Source: Rhizobium sp. ASV8 (GTDB lineage: Bacteria; Pseudomonadota; Alphaproteobacteria; Rhizobiales; Rhizobiaceae). From it: a DNA stretch of 42,993 nucleotides. This document shows positions 8,621 through 17,165 of the stretch, piece by piece. The notes beneath the pieces were generated by a model that worked only from the letters and a program-made list of their open reading frames with translations, was not told the origin of the DNA and did not search any database. How positions within the stretch are numbered: position 1 is the first letter of the stretch; each line of letters begins with the position of its first letter. The DNA lies in assembly GCF_016429255.1 (NCBI RefSeq), contig NZ_JAELUG010000053.1, positions 1-42,993 on the forward strand. Reading direction: 5' to 3'. Made by a program: the position numbers and the translations under genes.

Positions 8621-9855
8621 TGGGTCTTCTCCCCATTGACGGCGCTTTCATACCAGGAAACGAGCAGGCGCCGCTCCTCGTCGGTAATGTGCGAGGCGTT
8701 GGCGGGCGGCATGGCATGGCTTCGGCCCGCCTGCAGGTAGATTTCGCGGGCATGGGCTGCGATGTCGCGATCGGTTTCGAAGACGACACCCTTGGGAGGG
8801 GCGATGATACCCTCCCAGCTCGGCTCCTTCGCATGACACATCGAGCAGCGACCCATGATGGTATCGCGGACTTTCGGGAAGGCCTGAGCCTCGACGAAGG
8901 GCTGCTGGATCGCGGAGATCTTCGTGACCGGTTCGCCGGTCAGAATTTTAGGAACGGTCGAAAGCCACATGATGACGATGAAGAGGACGACAGTGACGAT
9001 CCAGGTCCAGGTCGGCTTGCCGGCATCGGCGTGGCGGGTGTTGAACCAATGGCGGATCGTCACGCCCATCAGGAATACCAGCGAGGCGATGATCCAGTTG
9101 AATTGCGTGCCGAAAGCCAGCGGATAGTGGTTCGACAGCATCAGGAACAACACCGGCAGCGTCAGATAGTTGTTGTGCGTCGAGCGTTGCTTGGCGATGC
9201 GGCCGTATTTCGGATCGGGCGTGCGGCCGGCGATGAGGTCCGCAACGACGATCTTCTGGTTCGGAATGATGATGAAGAACACGTTCGCCGACATGATCGT
9301 CGCGGTGAAGGCACCGAGATGCAGGAAGGCGGCTCGTCCGGTGAAGAGGTGTGTGTAGCCCCAGGCCACCGCCACCAGAATGAAATAGAGCGCCACCATC
9401 AGCCGCGTATTGTCGTTGCCGAAGGGCGACTTGCAGATCAGGTCGTACATGATCCAGCCGCCGGCAATCGACGCCAGCGAGATGGCGATCGCGACCGGCT
9501 TGGACACGTCGAGCACCGCCGGATCGATCATGTAGAGGTCGGCTCCGGCGTAATAGACGAGACAGAGCATGCCGAAGCCGGAAAGCCAGGTGACGTAGCT
9601 TTCCCATTTGAACCAGATGAGATGGTTCGGCATATTGGCAGGCGCCACCAGATACTTCTGGATGTGGTAGAATCCGCCGCCGTGAACCTGCCACTCCTCG
9701 CCATAGGCGCCAGGCGGCAGGGCAGGGTGCTTCTTCAGGCCAAGGTCGAGCGCCACGAAATAGAATGACGAGCCGATCCAGGCGATTGCTGTGATAACGT
9801 GCAGCCAGCGGACGGCAAAGGTCAGCCAGTCCCAGGCGATGGCATATTCGTACAT
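8617..9855 (-). CDS. puuD: Membrane-bound urate oxidase with C-terminal cytochrome c domain
   Basis: PuuD hydroxylates urate to 5-hydroxyisourate and passes electrons to the respiratory chain instead of making hydrogen peroxide like soluble uricase. The 412-residue protein starts MYEYAIAWDWLTF and has a long N-terminal membrane domain (formerly DUF989) with about eight helices. The C-terminal soluble domain carries one haem c motif, CSMCH, at residues 337-341, and a plausible axial methionine M382 in HAMPPAN. The ATG at 9855 is preceded by a GGGAGGGAG ribosome site; upstream in-frame codons lack one. It leads the puuD-guaD operon and diverges from a LysR regulator. The next enzyme, uraH, is about 7 kb away in the same cluster. 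Confidence 0.93.
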   Translation of the reverse strand: MYEYAIAWDWLTFAVRWLHVITAIAWIGSSFYFVALDLGLKKHPALPPGAYGEEWQVHGGGFYHIQKYLVAPANMPNHLIWFKWESYVTWLSGFGMLCLVYYAGADLYMIDPAVLDVSKPVAIAISLASIAGGWIMYDLICKSPFGNDNTRLMVALYFILVAVAWGYTHLFTGRAAFLHLGAFTATIMSANVFFIIIPNQKIVVADLIAGRTPDPKYGRIAKQRSTHNNYLTLPVLFLMLSNHYPLAFGTQFNWIIASLVFLMGVTIRHWFNTRHADAGKPTWTWIVTVVLFIVIMWLSTVPKILTGEPVTKISAIQQPFVEAQAFPKVRDTIMGRCSMCHAKEPSWEGIIAPPKGVVFETDRDIAAHAREIYLQAGRSHAMPPANASHITDEERRLLVSWYESAVNGEKTQ

Positions 9856-9898
9856 GGGAACTCCCTCCCGATCTTCATGGGACTGTTTGCCATCACGC

Positions 9899-9941
9899 GA
9901 TTTTCTCGAAAATCCCGGTGAGTCCGCCAACACTTTCAAAA
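9899..9941. promoter_or_regulatory. Candidate operator region between puuD and lysR
   Basis: The 141-base divergent gap holds a perfect 7-base inverted repeat, GATTTTC (9899-9905) and GAAAATC (9908-9914), with a 2-base centre. Seventeen bases further on is ACTTTCAAAA (9932-9941), which recurs exactly at 17085-17094 in the divergent gap between uraH and puuE-uraD. These are good candidates for sites of a purine-catabolism regulator such as the adjacent LysR protein. No convincing -35/-10 pair could be assigned for either gene. Confidence 0.4.
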
Positions 9942-9996
9942 AAATCTATAAGATGACCCCCGCTTTGTTCTGCTGTCCGATGTGGTAGAAGGAGGC

Positions 9997-10935
9997 ATGT
10001 CCTATCTTGATAATGTGCGCGTCTTCGTTCGCGTGGTCGAACTCGGTACTCTCTCAGCGGCAGGGCGCGATCAACGCGTCACGCCGGCGGTCGCCAGCAA
10101 TCGTATCAAGGAGCTCGAGCGGCATCTCGGCGTGCGCCTCTTCAACCGCACGACGCGCAAGCTCTCGCCGACCGAGCACGGCCGCGTCTTCTACGAAAAA
10201 GCGGTCAAGATCATCGAGGCCGTCAATGAGGCGGAAGGAGCGATTGCCGACCTCTCCCGCAATCCGAAGGGATCGCTCAGGATCACAGCGCCGCTTGGAA
10301 TCGGGCGGCGGCTTGTCGCTTCGGGCATTCCGGAGTTTCACGACAAATACCCGGATATCGAGGTGCGCGTTCGCCTATCGGACCACAATGTCGATATCTT
10401 GGCCGAAGGCGTCGACGTGGCCTTCAAGCTCGGCGTGCTTGAGGATTCAAACCTGCGCATGCGCGGCATCCTCAATTGCGAGCGCGTGTTGTGTGCTTCG
10501 CCCGCATATCTGGCGCGCCGTGGCATGCCGGAGACTGCCGATGCCCTGATTGCCGACAAGCATGACTGTCTTTTGCTGCGATATCCCGGATCCAAGGAAT
10601 ATTACTGGACGCTGATGACGGCGGAAGGGCCACGTAAGTTCGAAGTCGCCGGACCTTACGACAGCGACGACGGCGATGTGTTGACCCAATGGGCGCTCGA
10701 GGATCGTGGCATCATCAACAAGCCGCTGTTCGAGGTGAAAGCCTATCTCCGGGAGGGCCGGCTGGTGGAAATTCTGAAGGAAAGCCCGCCGGCGCCAGTG
10801 CAGCTCGCTGCCATTTATCCGCACAAGCGCTTCCAGGATCCCAAGGTTCGTCTGATGATCGACTTCATGGCCGAGCGCTGTCAGCGGCTCATCGGCAAGC
10901 TGCTTGCGGAGGAGCCTGCCACAGCGACGCCATGA
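9997..10935 (+). CDS. LysR-family transcriptional regulator
   Basis: The 312-residue protein has the LysR winged helix-turn-helix at the N-terminus (YLDNVRVFVRVVELGTLSAA, then VTPAVASNRIKELERHLG and LFNRTTRKLSPTEHG) and a periplasmic-binding-like effector domain after about residue 90. I chose the ATG at 9997, which gives the usual family N-terminus. The GGAGG just before it lies only one base from the ATG, an unusually tight spacing; an in-frame GTG at 9982 has no ribosome site. It diverges from puuD-guaD and probably controls them, perhaps with the xdh and puuE genes. The target set and the effector are inferred from position only. Confidence 0.85.
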   Translation: MSYLDNVRVFVRVVELGTLSAAGRDQRVTPAVASNRIKELERHLGVRLFNRTTRKLSPTEHGRVFYEKAVKIIEAVNEAEGAIADLSRNPKGSLRITAPLGIGRRLVASGIPEFHDKYPDIEVRVRLSDHNVDILAEGVDVAFKLGVLEDSNLRMRGILNCERVLCASPAYLARRGMPETADALIADKHDCLLLRYPGSKEYYWTLMTAEGPRKFEVAGPYDSDDGDVLTQWALEDRGIINKPLFEVKAYLREGRLVEILKESPPAPVQLAAIYPHKRFQDPKVRLMIDFMAERCQRLIGKLLAEEPATATP

Positions 10936-11088
10936 TCCGAAGGCCTTGCCTCACGACACTGTCCCGTTGACCAAACGGATTTGAGACGACGCTTTCTCTC
11001 GTGCGAGCGTGAGGAGGATGGTGATGGCGGGCCTTACCTCGAGGACAGACCTGGTTTGAGGGCGCAGTCCGGATGTTGCGATCGCTGC

Positions 11089-11133
11089 TTGATTAAAAGC
11101 AGTAAATTCTTATATGACTACTGGTGGTCATAT
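11089..11133 (+). promoter_or_regulatory. Toxin-antitoxin promoter with palindromic operator
   Basis: A -35-like TTGATT (11089-11094) and a -10-like TATATG (11111-11116) are 16 bases apart. An inverted repeat overlaps the -10 box: ATATGAC at 11112-11118 and GTCATAT at 11127-11133, and the inner bases also pair except for one position. The antitoxin ATG is at 11145. The arrangement is what one expects for autoregulation by a Phd/YefM-type antitoxin bound alone or with its toxin. Confidence 0.55.
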
Positions 11134-11144
11134 GGAGAATTGAC

Positions 11145-11396
11145 ATGAAGGAGATCCAGTTCAAGGATGCCAAAGCGACGCTTTCTGCCGTCGTTGATCA
11201 AGCGGTGGCCGGCGAGCCGACCATTATCACTCGCCATGGCCGTAAAGAGGCCGTGCTCGTTTCTTTCGAGGAATGGGAGAGGATTTCCAGAGTGCCGGAC
11301 TTTGCCGATCTGCTTTTGGCATTTCCCGGGGAAAAGACCGATATTCCAGAGCGCTCGGGAAAGACTGCCCGCGCATTGCGTGAAAACGGACTTTGA
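11145..11396 (+). CDS. Phd/YefM-family antitoxin
   Basis: The 83-residue protein starts MKEIQFKDAKATLSAVVDQA and contains GEPTIITRHGRKEAVLVSFEEWERI. Both are characteristic of the Phd/YefM antitoxin fold, in which the N-terminal half binds DNA and the C-terminal tail wraps the toxin. The ATG at 11145 follows ATGGAG at a normal distance; a GTG start at 11124 would put the palindromic operator inside the gene. Its stop overlaps the first possible start of the PIN-domain gene, so the pair is co-translated. The module sits between purine genes without any link to their function, which suggests later insertion. Confidence 0.88.
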   Translation: MKEIQFKDAKATLSAVVDQAVAGEPTIITRHGRKEAVLVSFEEWERISRVPDFADLLLAFPGEKTDIPERSGKTARALRENGL

Positions 11397-11839
11397 CCGT
11401 GTATCTTCTGGATACCAACATTGTGTCGGCCGATGCTCCGACCAAGCGCAAGGTCGGTATCGACGCATTTGCCGCATGGATGCGCGCCAATAGTGGCCGA
11501 CTTTATCTTTCGGCAATCTCTATAGCCGAGATAGAAGCAGGAATCGCGCGAGCAGCAAGGATCGAGGCGACGACGAAAGCAGCGCAGTTGCGCCGCTGGC
11601 TAGCTGCCGTGGAGCATTTCTACGCTGGCCGAATTCTGCCATTCGGAATGGAAGAGGCGAGACACGCTGGTCTTATGCTAGATCGAGCACGTGCTCACGA
11701 TCCCGGCTTCGAGGACATCGCCATTGCCGCGACCGCTGCTGCGCATGGTCTTACTGTCCTGACGGCTAATGAGCGACATTTCGAGCCGCTCGGCGTGCCA
11801 CTCGCAAATCCCCTAAAGCAGTTACCTGTTATCCAGTGA
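11393..11839 (+). CDS. PIN-domain toxin (VapC-like ribonuclease)
   Basis: This is a PIN-domain nuclease of about 148 residues that probably cleaves RNA when free of its antitoxin. The acidic active-site residues are in place: aspartate in YLLDTNIVSA, glutamate in AISIAEIEAGI, and aspartate in PGFEDIAIAATAAAHG, followed by the common VLTANERHFEPLGV end. The start is uncertain: a TTG at 11393 overlaps the antitoxin stop by four bases, and a GTG at 11399 lies two bases after the stop. The latter gives the frequent N-terminus VYLLDTN. Partnering a PIN toxin with a Phd-type rather than VapB-type antitoxin is common. Confidence 0.87.
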   Translation: MTVYLLDTNIVSADAPTKRKVGIDAFAAWMRANSGRLYLSAISIAEIEAGIARAARIEATTKAAQLRRWLAAVEHFYAGRILPFGMEEARHAGLMLDRARAHDPGFEDIAIAATAAAHGLTVLTANERHFEPLGVPLANPLKQLPVIQ

Positions 11840-11941
11840 TAGGATTGAGTGAGATTGCCTGCCTGCTGCACCCACCGAGATCTTGCGATAGCCGTCGCAG
11901 GGCTCTGATACCGCAAGGGTACTCAGCTCGTTGCCGAAAGG

Positions 11942-12790
11942 CTAGCGATTGACGGCACCTACAAGTCTGACCCGTTCCGTTGCCCAGCTCAGCGCAGCCG
12001 TCATGATCTCAGCCGCGGCAAGTGTTGCAATCACGGTGGGGCGCTTGTCCTTTACGGCCGTTCCGCCAATTGGGCAGATGAGGCGATCGAATAGCTCTGC
12101 CTGGCCGCTTTCGCGCGTCAGCCAGTTGCGGAAGGTGGCACGCTTCGTCTTCGATCCGATCATGCCGACATAAGCAGCATCCGTGCGCTTGAGCGCTTCG
12201 GCTGTTATCAGGAAATCGAGTGCATGGTCATGGGTGAGGATGACGAAGCTGCTGCCGGCTGGCGCATCGCGAACGACGGCCTCCGGCATGGCCGTCAGGC
12301 AGGTTTCTATGCGCGGCACAGTGCAGGCGGTCAATTCATCTTCCCGCGTATCCACCAGGACGACACGCAACGGGGCAAGCGAAAGCGCCATGGCGAGCGC
12401 GTCACCGACATGGCCGGCTCCGAACACATAGACATGCGGCCGCGCGGCCATTTCCCGATCGCTGCGGGCGACGAGGTCGTTGGCAAGTTCGGGATTGAGA
12501 GCCGTGAAGGCAAGTCCCACCCGGCCGCCGCAGCACTGACCGATCTCGGGACCGAGCGGCACGTTCATCGGTTCTGCCGTAAGGCCCGAGCGCAAAGCTC
12601 TGCGCGCCTGGTCGATGGCCATATATTCGAGCTGCCCACCGCCGATCGTCGCAAAGATCGCATGTTCCGACACCAGCATCCAGGCATCGGTATCGCGCGG
12701 CGCCGAGCCTGCGACCCCCGTCACTTCGACAAGGATCGAAGCCGGTTCGCGGCGCAGGAAATCCCGGATGTCTTCACGGGCGGCAGACAT
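11942..12790 (-). CDS. xdhC: Xanthine dehydrogenase accessory protein XdhC
   Basis: XdhC binds molybdenum cofactor, helps sulfurate it and delivers it to the XdhB subunit; it is not part of the final enzyme. The 282-residue protein has the N-terminal XdhC/CoxI domain with the conserved cysteines in GPEIGQCCGGRVGLAF. It also has a C-terminal Rossmann domain with VYVFGAGHVGDALA and the ending YVGMIGSKTKRATF, followed by CPIGG. It is the last gene of the leftward uraH-xdhA-xdhB-xdhC operon and begins four bases after xdhB ends. Confidence 0.93.
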   Translation of the reverse strand: MSAAREDIRDFLRREPASILVEVTGVAGSAPRDTDAWMLVSEHAIFATIGGGQLEYMAIDQARRALRSGLTAEPMNVPLGPEIGQCCGGRVGLAFTALNPELANDLVARSDREMAARPHVYVFGAGHVGDALAMALSLAPLRVVLVDTREDELTACTVPRIETCLTAMPEAVVRDAPAGSSFVILTHDHALDFLITAEALKRTDAAYVGMIGSKTKRATFRNWLTRESGQAELFDRLICPIGGTAVKDKRPTVIATLAAAEIMTAALSWATERVRLVGAVNR

Positions 12791-12794
12791 GCAC

Positions 12795-15149
12795 TCACTC
12801 CTTGTTCGCCGCCTTGAGACGCTCGATTGCCATCAGCACCCTTTCCGGTGTCGCCGGCGCGTCGAGCCGCGGGCAGATCTTGTGATCGGCAACACTTGCG
12901 ACCGCATCCGAAAGCGCATGCAGCACGGCAAGGCCAAGCGGCAGCGGCGGTTCGCCGACCGCCTTCGACCGGTGGATCGTCGGCTCATAGGCCTCAGACC
13001 AATCGGTCAATGCCACATTGAAAATCTTCGGGCGGTCGGATGCAAGAGGGATCTTGTAAGTCGACGGCGCATGGGTGCGCAGCCGGCCCTTGCCGTCCCA
13101 CCAGAGTTCTTCGGTCGTCAACCAGCCCATGCCTTGAATGAAGCCACCCTCGATCTGACCGATATCGATGGCCTTGTTCAGCGAGCGACCGGTATCATGC
13201 AGAATATCCGTGCGCTCGACGATGTACTCACCGGTCAAGGTATCGATGGAGACTTCCGAACAGGCCGCACCATAGGCGTAGTAGTAAAAGGCGTGGCCGC
13301 GGCCTTTGGAGCGGTCCCAATGGATCTTCGGCGTCTTGTAAAAACCCGCCGCCGAAAGTTGGACGCGGGCCATATAGGCCTTTTTGACAAGATCGTCGAA
13401 TGGCATCTCGATATCGCCGATCCGGACCCGGTTCGGCAGGAATATCACCTGGTCGCGCGGCACCTGATGGCTTTCAGCGGCAAAGGCGATCAATCGCTCC
13501 TTGATCTGACGCGCGGCATTTTGGGCCGCCATGCCGTTGAGATCGGCACCCGAGGAGGCGGCGGTCGGCGACGTATTCGGAACTTTGGCGGTCGTCGTCG
13601 CGGTGATCTTCACCCGATCGAGATCGATCTGAAACTCCTCCGCCACGACCTGAGCCACCTTCAGATGCAGCCCTTGGCCCATCTCGGTGCCGCCGTGGTT
13701 CATGTGCACGGAACCGTCGCTATAGACGTGCACCAGTGCGCCTGCCTGGTTCGACTCGGTCTTGGTGAAGGAGATGCCGAATTTCACCGGAGTGAGCGCG
13801 ATGCCACGCTTGACGATGCGGTTCTTTGCATTGAACTCGGCAATGGCCTTGCGGCGTCCGGCATAGTCGGCACTTTCCTCCAGCTCAGCTATGATGCGCT
13901 GGATGATGCAATCCTCGACCTTCTGGTGATAGGGGGTGAGGTTACGCTCGCCCTCGGTGCCCATCGCGTCATAGAAATTCAGCTTGCGAATCTCGAGCGG
14001 ATCCTTGCCGACGGCAAAGGCGACTTCGTCGATGACGCGCTCGGCGCCCACCATCCCCTGCGGTCCGCCGAAACCACGAAAGGCAGTGTTGGAAACGGTG
14101 TTGGTGTAAAGCGGCGCCGACTTTGCATGAACATGCGGGAAGAAATAGGCATTGTCGCAGTGAAACAGCGCACGGTCGCCAACCGGGCCTGACAGATCGG
14201 CGGAAAATCCCGCCCGAAGCGCGAAGGTATAGTCGACGGCAAGGATGCGGCCCTCGTCATCGAAGCCGACATCGTAGTCGATGGCAAAATCATGCCGCTT
14301 GCCGGTGGCGACCATATCTTCGTCACGATCGAGCCGGACCTTGACGGCGCGTTTCAGCTTCTTGGCCGCGATGGCCGCGATGGCAGCACACTGGTTCGCT
14401 TGCGTTTCCTTGCCGCCAAAGCCGCCACCCATACGGCGCACTTCGATCGTCACGGCATTGCTTGGCACGCCAAGCGCATGCGCGACCATGTGCTGCGTTT
14501 CGCTCGGACCCTGGGTGGAGCAATAGACGGCAACTTCGTCGTCCTCGCCGGGAACGGCGAGCGATATCTGACCTTCAAGATAGAAATGGTCCTGTCCGCC
14601 GAGTCGCATGCGGCCCGTCACGCGCCGCGGGGCATTTGCAAGGGCTGTTGCCGCATCGCCGCGCTTCAGCGTCAGCGGGGTCACGACCTGCCGATGGGTC
14701 GAGACGTCGAGGTCCCATATGTCGATATCGGCGGGCAGTTCCTCATATTCGATCTTGGCAAGGCGCGCGGCCCGCCGGGCCTGCTCGCGCGTGTCCGCAA
14801 TGACGCAGAAGATCGGCTGGCCATGAAACTCGACCTTGCCGTCGGCAAGCACCGGGTCGTCGTGCATGTAGGAAGGCGAGATATCGTTGACACCGGGTAC
14901 GTCTTCATGGGTGAGGACGGTGACAACGCCGGGAGCGGCCCGCACCGCCGAAAGATCGACCGATTTCAGAATGCCGTGCGCGACGGTCGACAGGCCAAGG
15001 CCGGCGTGCAGCGTGCCGGCGGGCTCTGCGATGTCGTCGATGTAGACGGCGGCGCCGGAGACATGTTTGTGCGCCGAATCGTGCCTTGGGCTCGAATGAA
15101 CGCCACCAATGATGGTTTCGGGTTTAAGGTCTGGAGCGTGCTTGTTCAT
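12795..15149 (-). CDS. xdhB: Xanthine dehydrogenase molybdopterin subunit
   Basis: This is the 784-residue molybdopterin-binding subunit that oxidises hypoxanthine to xanthine and xanthine to urate. The family signatures RRMGGGFGGKETQA and NTAFRGFGGPQGM bind the cofactor, and GTEMGQGLHLKVAQV follows. The catalytic glutamate is at about residue 733 in AVGEPPLPLG near the C-terminus. Length matches bacterial two-subunit xanthine dehydrogenases (about 780). It lies three bases after xdhA and is followed by xdhC. Electrons pass from here to the iron-sulfur and FAD centres in XdhA. Confidence 0.95.
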   Translation of the reverse strand: MNKHAPDLKPETIIGGVHSSPRHDSAHKHVSGAAVYIDDIAEPAGTLHAGLGLSTVAHGILKSVDLSAVRAAPGVVTVLTHEDVPGVNDISPSYMHDDPVLADGKVEFHGQPIFCVIADTREQARRAARLAKIEYEELPADIDIWDLDVSTHRQVVTPLTLKRGDAATALANAPRRVTGRMRLGGQDHFYLEGQISLAVPGEDDEVAVYCSTQGPSETQHMVAHALGVPSNAVTIEVRRMGGGFGGKETQANQCAAIAAIAAKKLKRAVKVRLDRDEDMVATGKRHDFAIDYDVGFDDEGRILAVDYTFALRAGFSADLSGPVGDRALFHCDNAYFFPHVHAKSAPLYTNTVSNTAFRGFGGPQGMVGAERVIDEVAFAVGKDPLEIRKLNFYDAMGTEGERNLTPYHQKVEDCIIQRIIAELEESADYAGRRKAIAEFNAKNRIVKRGIALTPVKFGISFTKTESNQAGALVHVYSDGSVHMNHGGTEMGQGLHLKVAQVVAEEFQIDLDRVKITATTTAKVPNTSPTAASSGADLNGMAAQNAARQIKERLIAFAAESHQVPRDQVIFLPNRVRIGDIEMPFDDLVKKAYMARVQLSAAGFYKTPKIHWDRSKGRGHAFYYYAYGAACSEVSIDTLTGEYIVERTDILHDTGRSLNKAIDIGQIEGGFIQGMGWLTTEELWWDGKGRLRTHAPSTYKIPLASDRPKIFNVALTDWSEAYEPTIHRSKAVGEPPLPLGLAVLHALSDAVASVADHKICPRLDAPATPERVLMAIERLKAANKE

Positions 15150-15152
15150 GGC

Positions 15153-16637
15153 TTAAGCGGCCTCGTATCTGGACACCTGGGCCGGTGTCGCATCGGACGT
15201 GGTTTCCAGGTAAAAGCGCAGCAGGAGGTTTTTCGCTGCCAGTGCCCGATATTCCGCAGTGGCGCGCATATCGGTCAGTGGTGAATAGTCCTCTGCGTAT
15301 TTTTCCATGGCCGCCTCTACCGTCTTCTCGTTCCAGGGTTGGCCGAGCAACGATTGTTCGACCGCGATGGCCCGTTTAGGCGTCGCAGCCATGCCGCCAT
15401 AGGCGATCCGTATGTCGGCGACCGTGCCATCGTCGGCAAGCGTCAGGCGGAAGGCACCAAGCGTTGCGGTAATATCCTCGTCGCGGCGTTTCGTCACTTT
15501 GTAGATGGCATATTTTTCGATCGCAGCCGGGATCGGAATATGCACGGCTTCGACGAATTCGCCGGGCTGGCGATCCTGCTTGCCATAGGCGATGAAAAAG
15601 TCTTCGAGCGCTATGGTGCGTCGGACATTGCCCTTGCACAGGGTGATCGATGCGCCAAGCGTTATCAGCGCTGGCGGCGTATCGCCGATCGGCGAGCCAT
15701 TGGCGATGTTGCCGCCGATCGTGCCCATATTGCGCACCTGCTGGCCGCCGATGCGTGTAATCAGCGGACCAAGTGCCGGGATATGCTGCGAGAGCGTCGC
15801 TATCGCCTCGGTATAGGTAACGCCAGCGCCGATGGTGATGAGACCGTCTGCCACCGCGATGGATTTCAGTTCCTGCAGTCCGGCGATGAAGAGCACCGGG
15901 GTAATGTCGCGCATGTGCTTGGTGACCCAGAGGCCGACATCGGTGGAGCCGGCCACCACGGTCGCGGTGGGCGAGGCCTCGAGAACGGCGGCAAAATCAT
16001 CAAGGTTGGCGGGCACGACCAGCCGATGGCGGCCCTCGCCGATTTCCACGCGCGCACCATCGTGTAGGGCCTTCAGGCGCGCGATCATCGTCTTGCGTTC
16101 AACAAGCAACGGATCTTTTTGCGTTCCGCCGTAACTGGAAATGGAGCGCGCAGCACGCATGATCGGCTCATAGCCGGTGCAGCGACAGAGATTGCCTTGC
16201 AAAGCCGTTTCAATTTGCTGGTCCGTTGGGTTCGGCGTCTGCATCCAGAGTCCATAGAGCGACATCACGAAACCTGGCGTGCAAAAGCCGCATTGTGAGC
16301 CGTGAAAGTCGACCATGGCCTGCTGCACCGGATGCAGGCTGGTGTCGCTTGGGGCTAAATGCTCGACGGTGACCACGTGGCAGCCGTCCAGCGAGCCGAG
16401 AAAGCGAATGCAGGCATTGACCCCTTCATAGACGAGACCACCTGACGGCGTCAGCCGTCCCACAAGCACGGTACATGCGCCGCAATCGCCCTCGGCGCAG
16501 CCCTCCTTGGTGCCCTTCAGCGAGCGCGCAAGCCGCAGCCAGTCGAGCAGCGTCTGGTCCGGCGCGACGTCACTGAGCGCAATGTCCTGGCCGTTGAGAA
16601 TAAAACGTAATTCGGAGCGGATCGTTACCGGCATCAT
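15153..16637 (-). CDS. xdhA: Xanthine dehydrogenase iron-sulfur/FAD subunit
   Basis: The 494-residue small subunit carries two [2Fe-2S] clusters and FAD and passes electrons from XdhB to NAD+. The first cluster is formed by C47, C52, C55 (CAEGDCGAC) and C76. The second is formed by C116, C119 (QCGFCTPG) and C151, C153 (LCRCTGYEP). An FAD domain follows (VVAGSTDVGLWVTK, then MGTIGGNIANGSPIGD). The gene starts with two consecutive ATG codons at 16637, with GGGAG just upstream inside the end of uraH. It is the second gene of the uraH-xdhA-xdhB-xdhC operon. Confidence 0.95.
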   Translation of the reverse strand: MMPVTIRSELRFILNGQDIALSDVAPDQTLLDWLRLARSLKGTKEGCAEGDCGACTVLVGRLTPSGGLVYEGVNACIRFLGSLDGCHVVTVEHLAPSDTSLHPVQQAMVDFHGSQCGFCTPGFVMSLYGLWMQTPNPTDQQIETALQGNLCRCTGYEPIMRAARSISSYGGTQKDPLLVERKTMIARLKALHDGARVEIGEGRHRLVVPANLDDFAAVLEASPTATVVAGSTDVGLWVTKHMRDITPVLFIAGLQELKSIAVADGLITIGAGVTYTEAIATLSQHIPALGPLITRIGGQQVRNMGTIGGNIANGSPIGDTPPALITLGASITLCKGNVRRTIALEDFFIAYGKQDRQPGEFVEAVHIPIPAAIEKYAIYKVTKRRDEDITATLGAFRLTLADDGTVADIRIAYGGMAATPKRAIAVEQSLLGQPWNEKTVEAAMEKYAEDYSPLTDMRATAEYRALAAKNLLLRFYLETTSDATPAQVSRYEAA

Positions 16638-16639
16638 TC

Positions 16640-17005
16640 CTAGCTCCCGCGGTAGGTGGAGTAGCTGAAGGGAGAAAGAAGCAGCGGCACATGGTAATGC
16701 GCGCCCTCGTCGCCAAGGCCGAAGCGGATCGGGATGATGTCGAGAAACATTGGATCTCCGGTCGAGCGACCGAGATAGTCACCGGCATGGAAGCGTAGCT
16801 CGTAGATGCCCGAAGTCATGGTGTCGCCAGCCAGCAGCGGCGCGTCGCAGCGGCCGTCGTCATTCGTCCGCACGGACTTCAGGAGATGCAGCGTCTCTCC
16901 ATCCACCCGGTAGAGATCGATGCGCAGATCCTCCGCCGGCTTGCCGAGCGCCGTGTCCAGAACGTGGGTCGTGAGCCGGCCGGCTCCTTGCGAATGAGAC
17001 TGCAT
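16640..17005 (-). CDS. uraH: 5-hydroxyisourate hydrolase (transthyretin-like)
   Basis: UraH (HiuH) hydrolyses 5-hydroxyisourate, the product of PuuD, to OHCU. The 121-residue protein has the N-terminal signature LTTHVLDTALGKPAEDL with its catalytic histidine, a conserved arginine in the YELRFHAGDYL region, HYHVPLLLSPFSYSTY, and the diagnostic C-terminal tetrapeptide YRGS. It lacks a signal peptide, so it is cytoplasmic. It is the first gene of the leftward operon with the xanthine dehydrogenase genes and diverges from the puuE-uraD fusion that performs the next two steps. Confidence 0.95.
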   Translation of the reverse strand: MQSHSQGAGRLTTHVLDTALGKPAEDLRIDLYRVDGETLHLLKSVRTNDDGRCDAPLLAGDTMTSGIYELRFHAGDYLGRSTGDPMFLDIIPIRFGLGDEGAHYHVPLLLSPFSYSTYRGS

Positions 17006-17084
17006 TTTCTTCTCCCGAACGTAGCGCTCCTGCCTCCACTATCCGCCAGGCCCATCCCCCTGAAAAGCAGCGGGATCGTTCGAG

Positions 17085-17101
17085 ACTTTCAAAATTTCCA
17101 A
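17085..17101. promoter_or_regulatory. Candidate operator between uraH and puuE-uraD
   Basis: The 160-base divergent gap contains the near-palindrome TTTCAAAATTTCCAA (17087-17101). Its reverse reads TTGGAAATTTTGAAA and shares the TGGAAAT core with the candidate IclR site before gcl. The ACTTTCAAAA at 17085-17094 is identical to that at 9932-9941 before puuD. It may bind one of the two regulators in the cluster. This is a pattern match only. Confidence 0.35.
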
Positions 17102-17165
17102 GGGGAATAGCGTGCGCGATTTGCGGTTAGAAATTTGCCATCGAATACATTTGGAGGAGTGTTTC

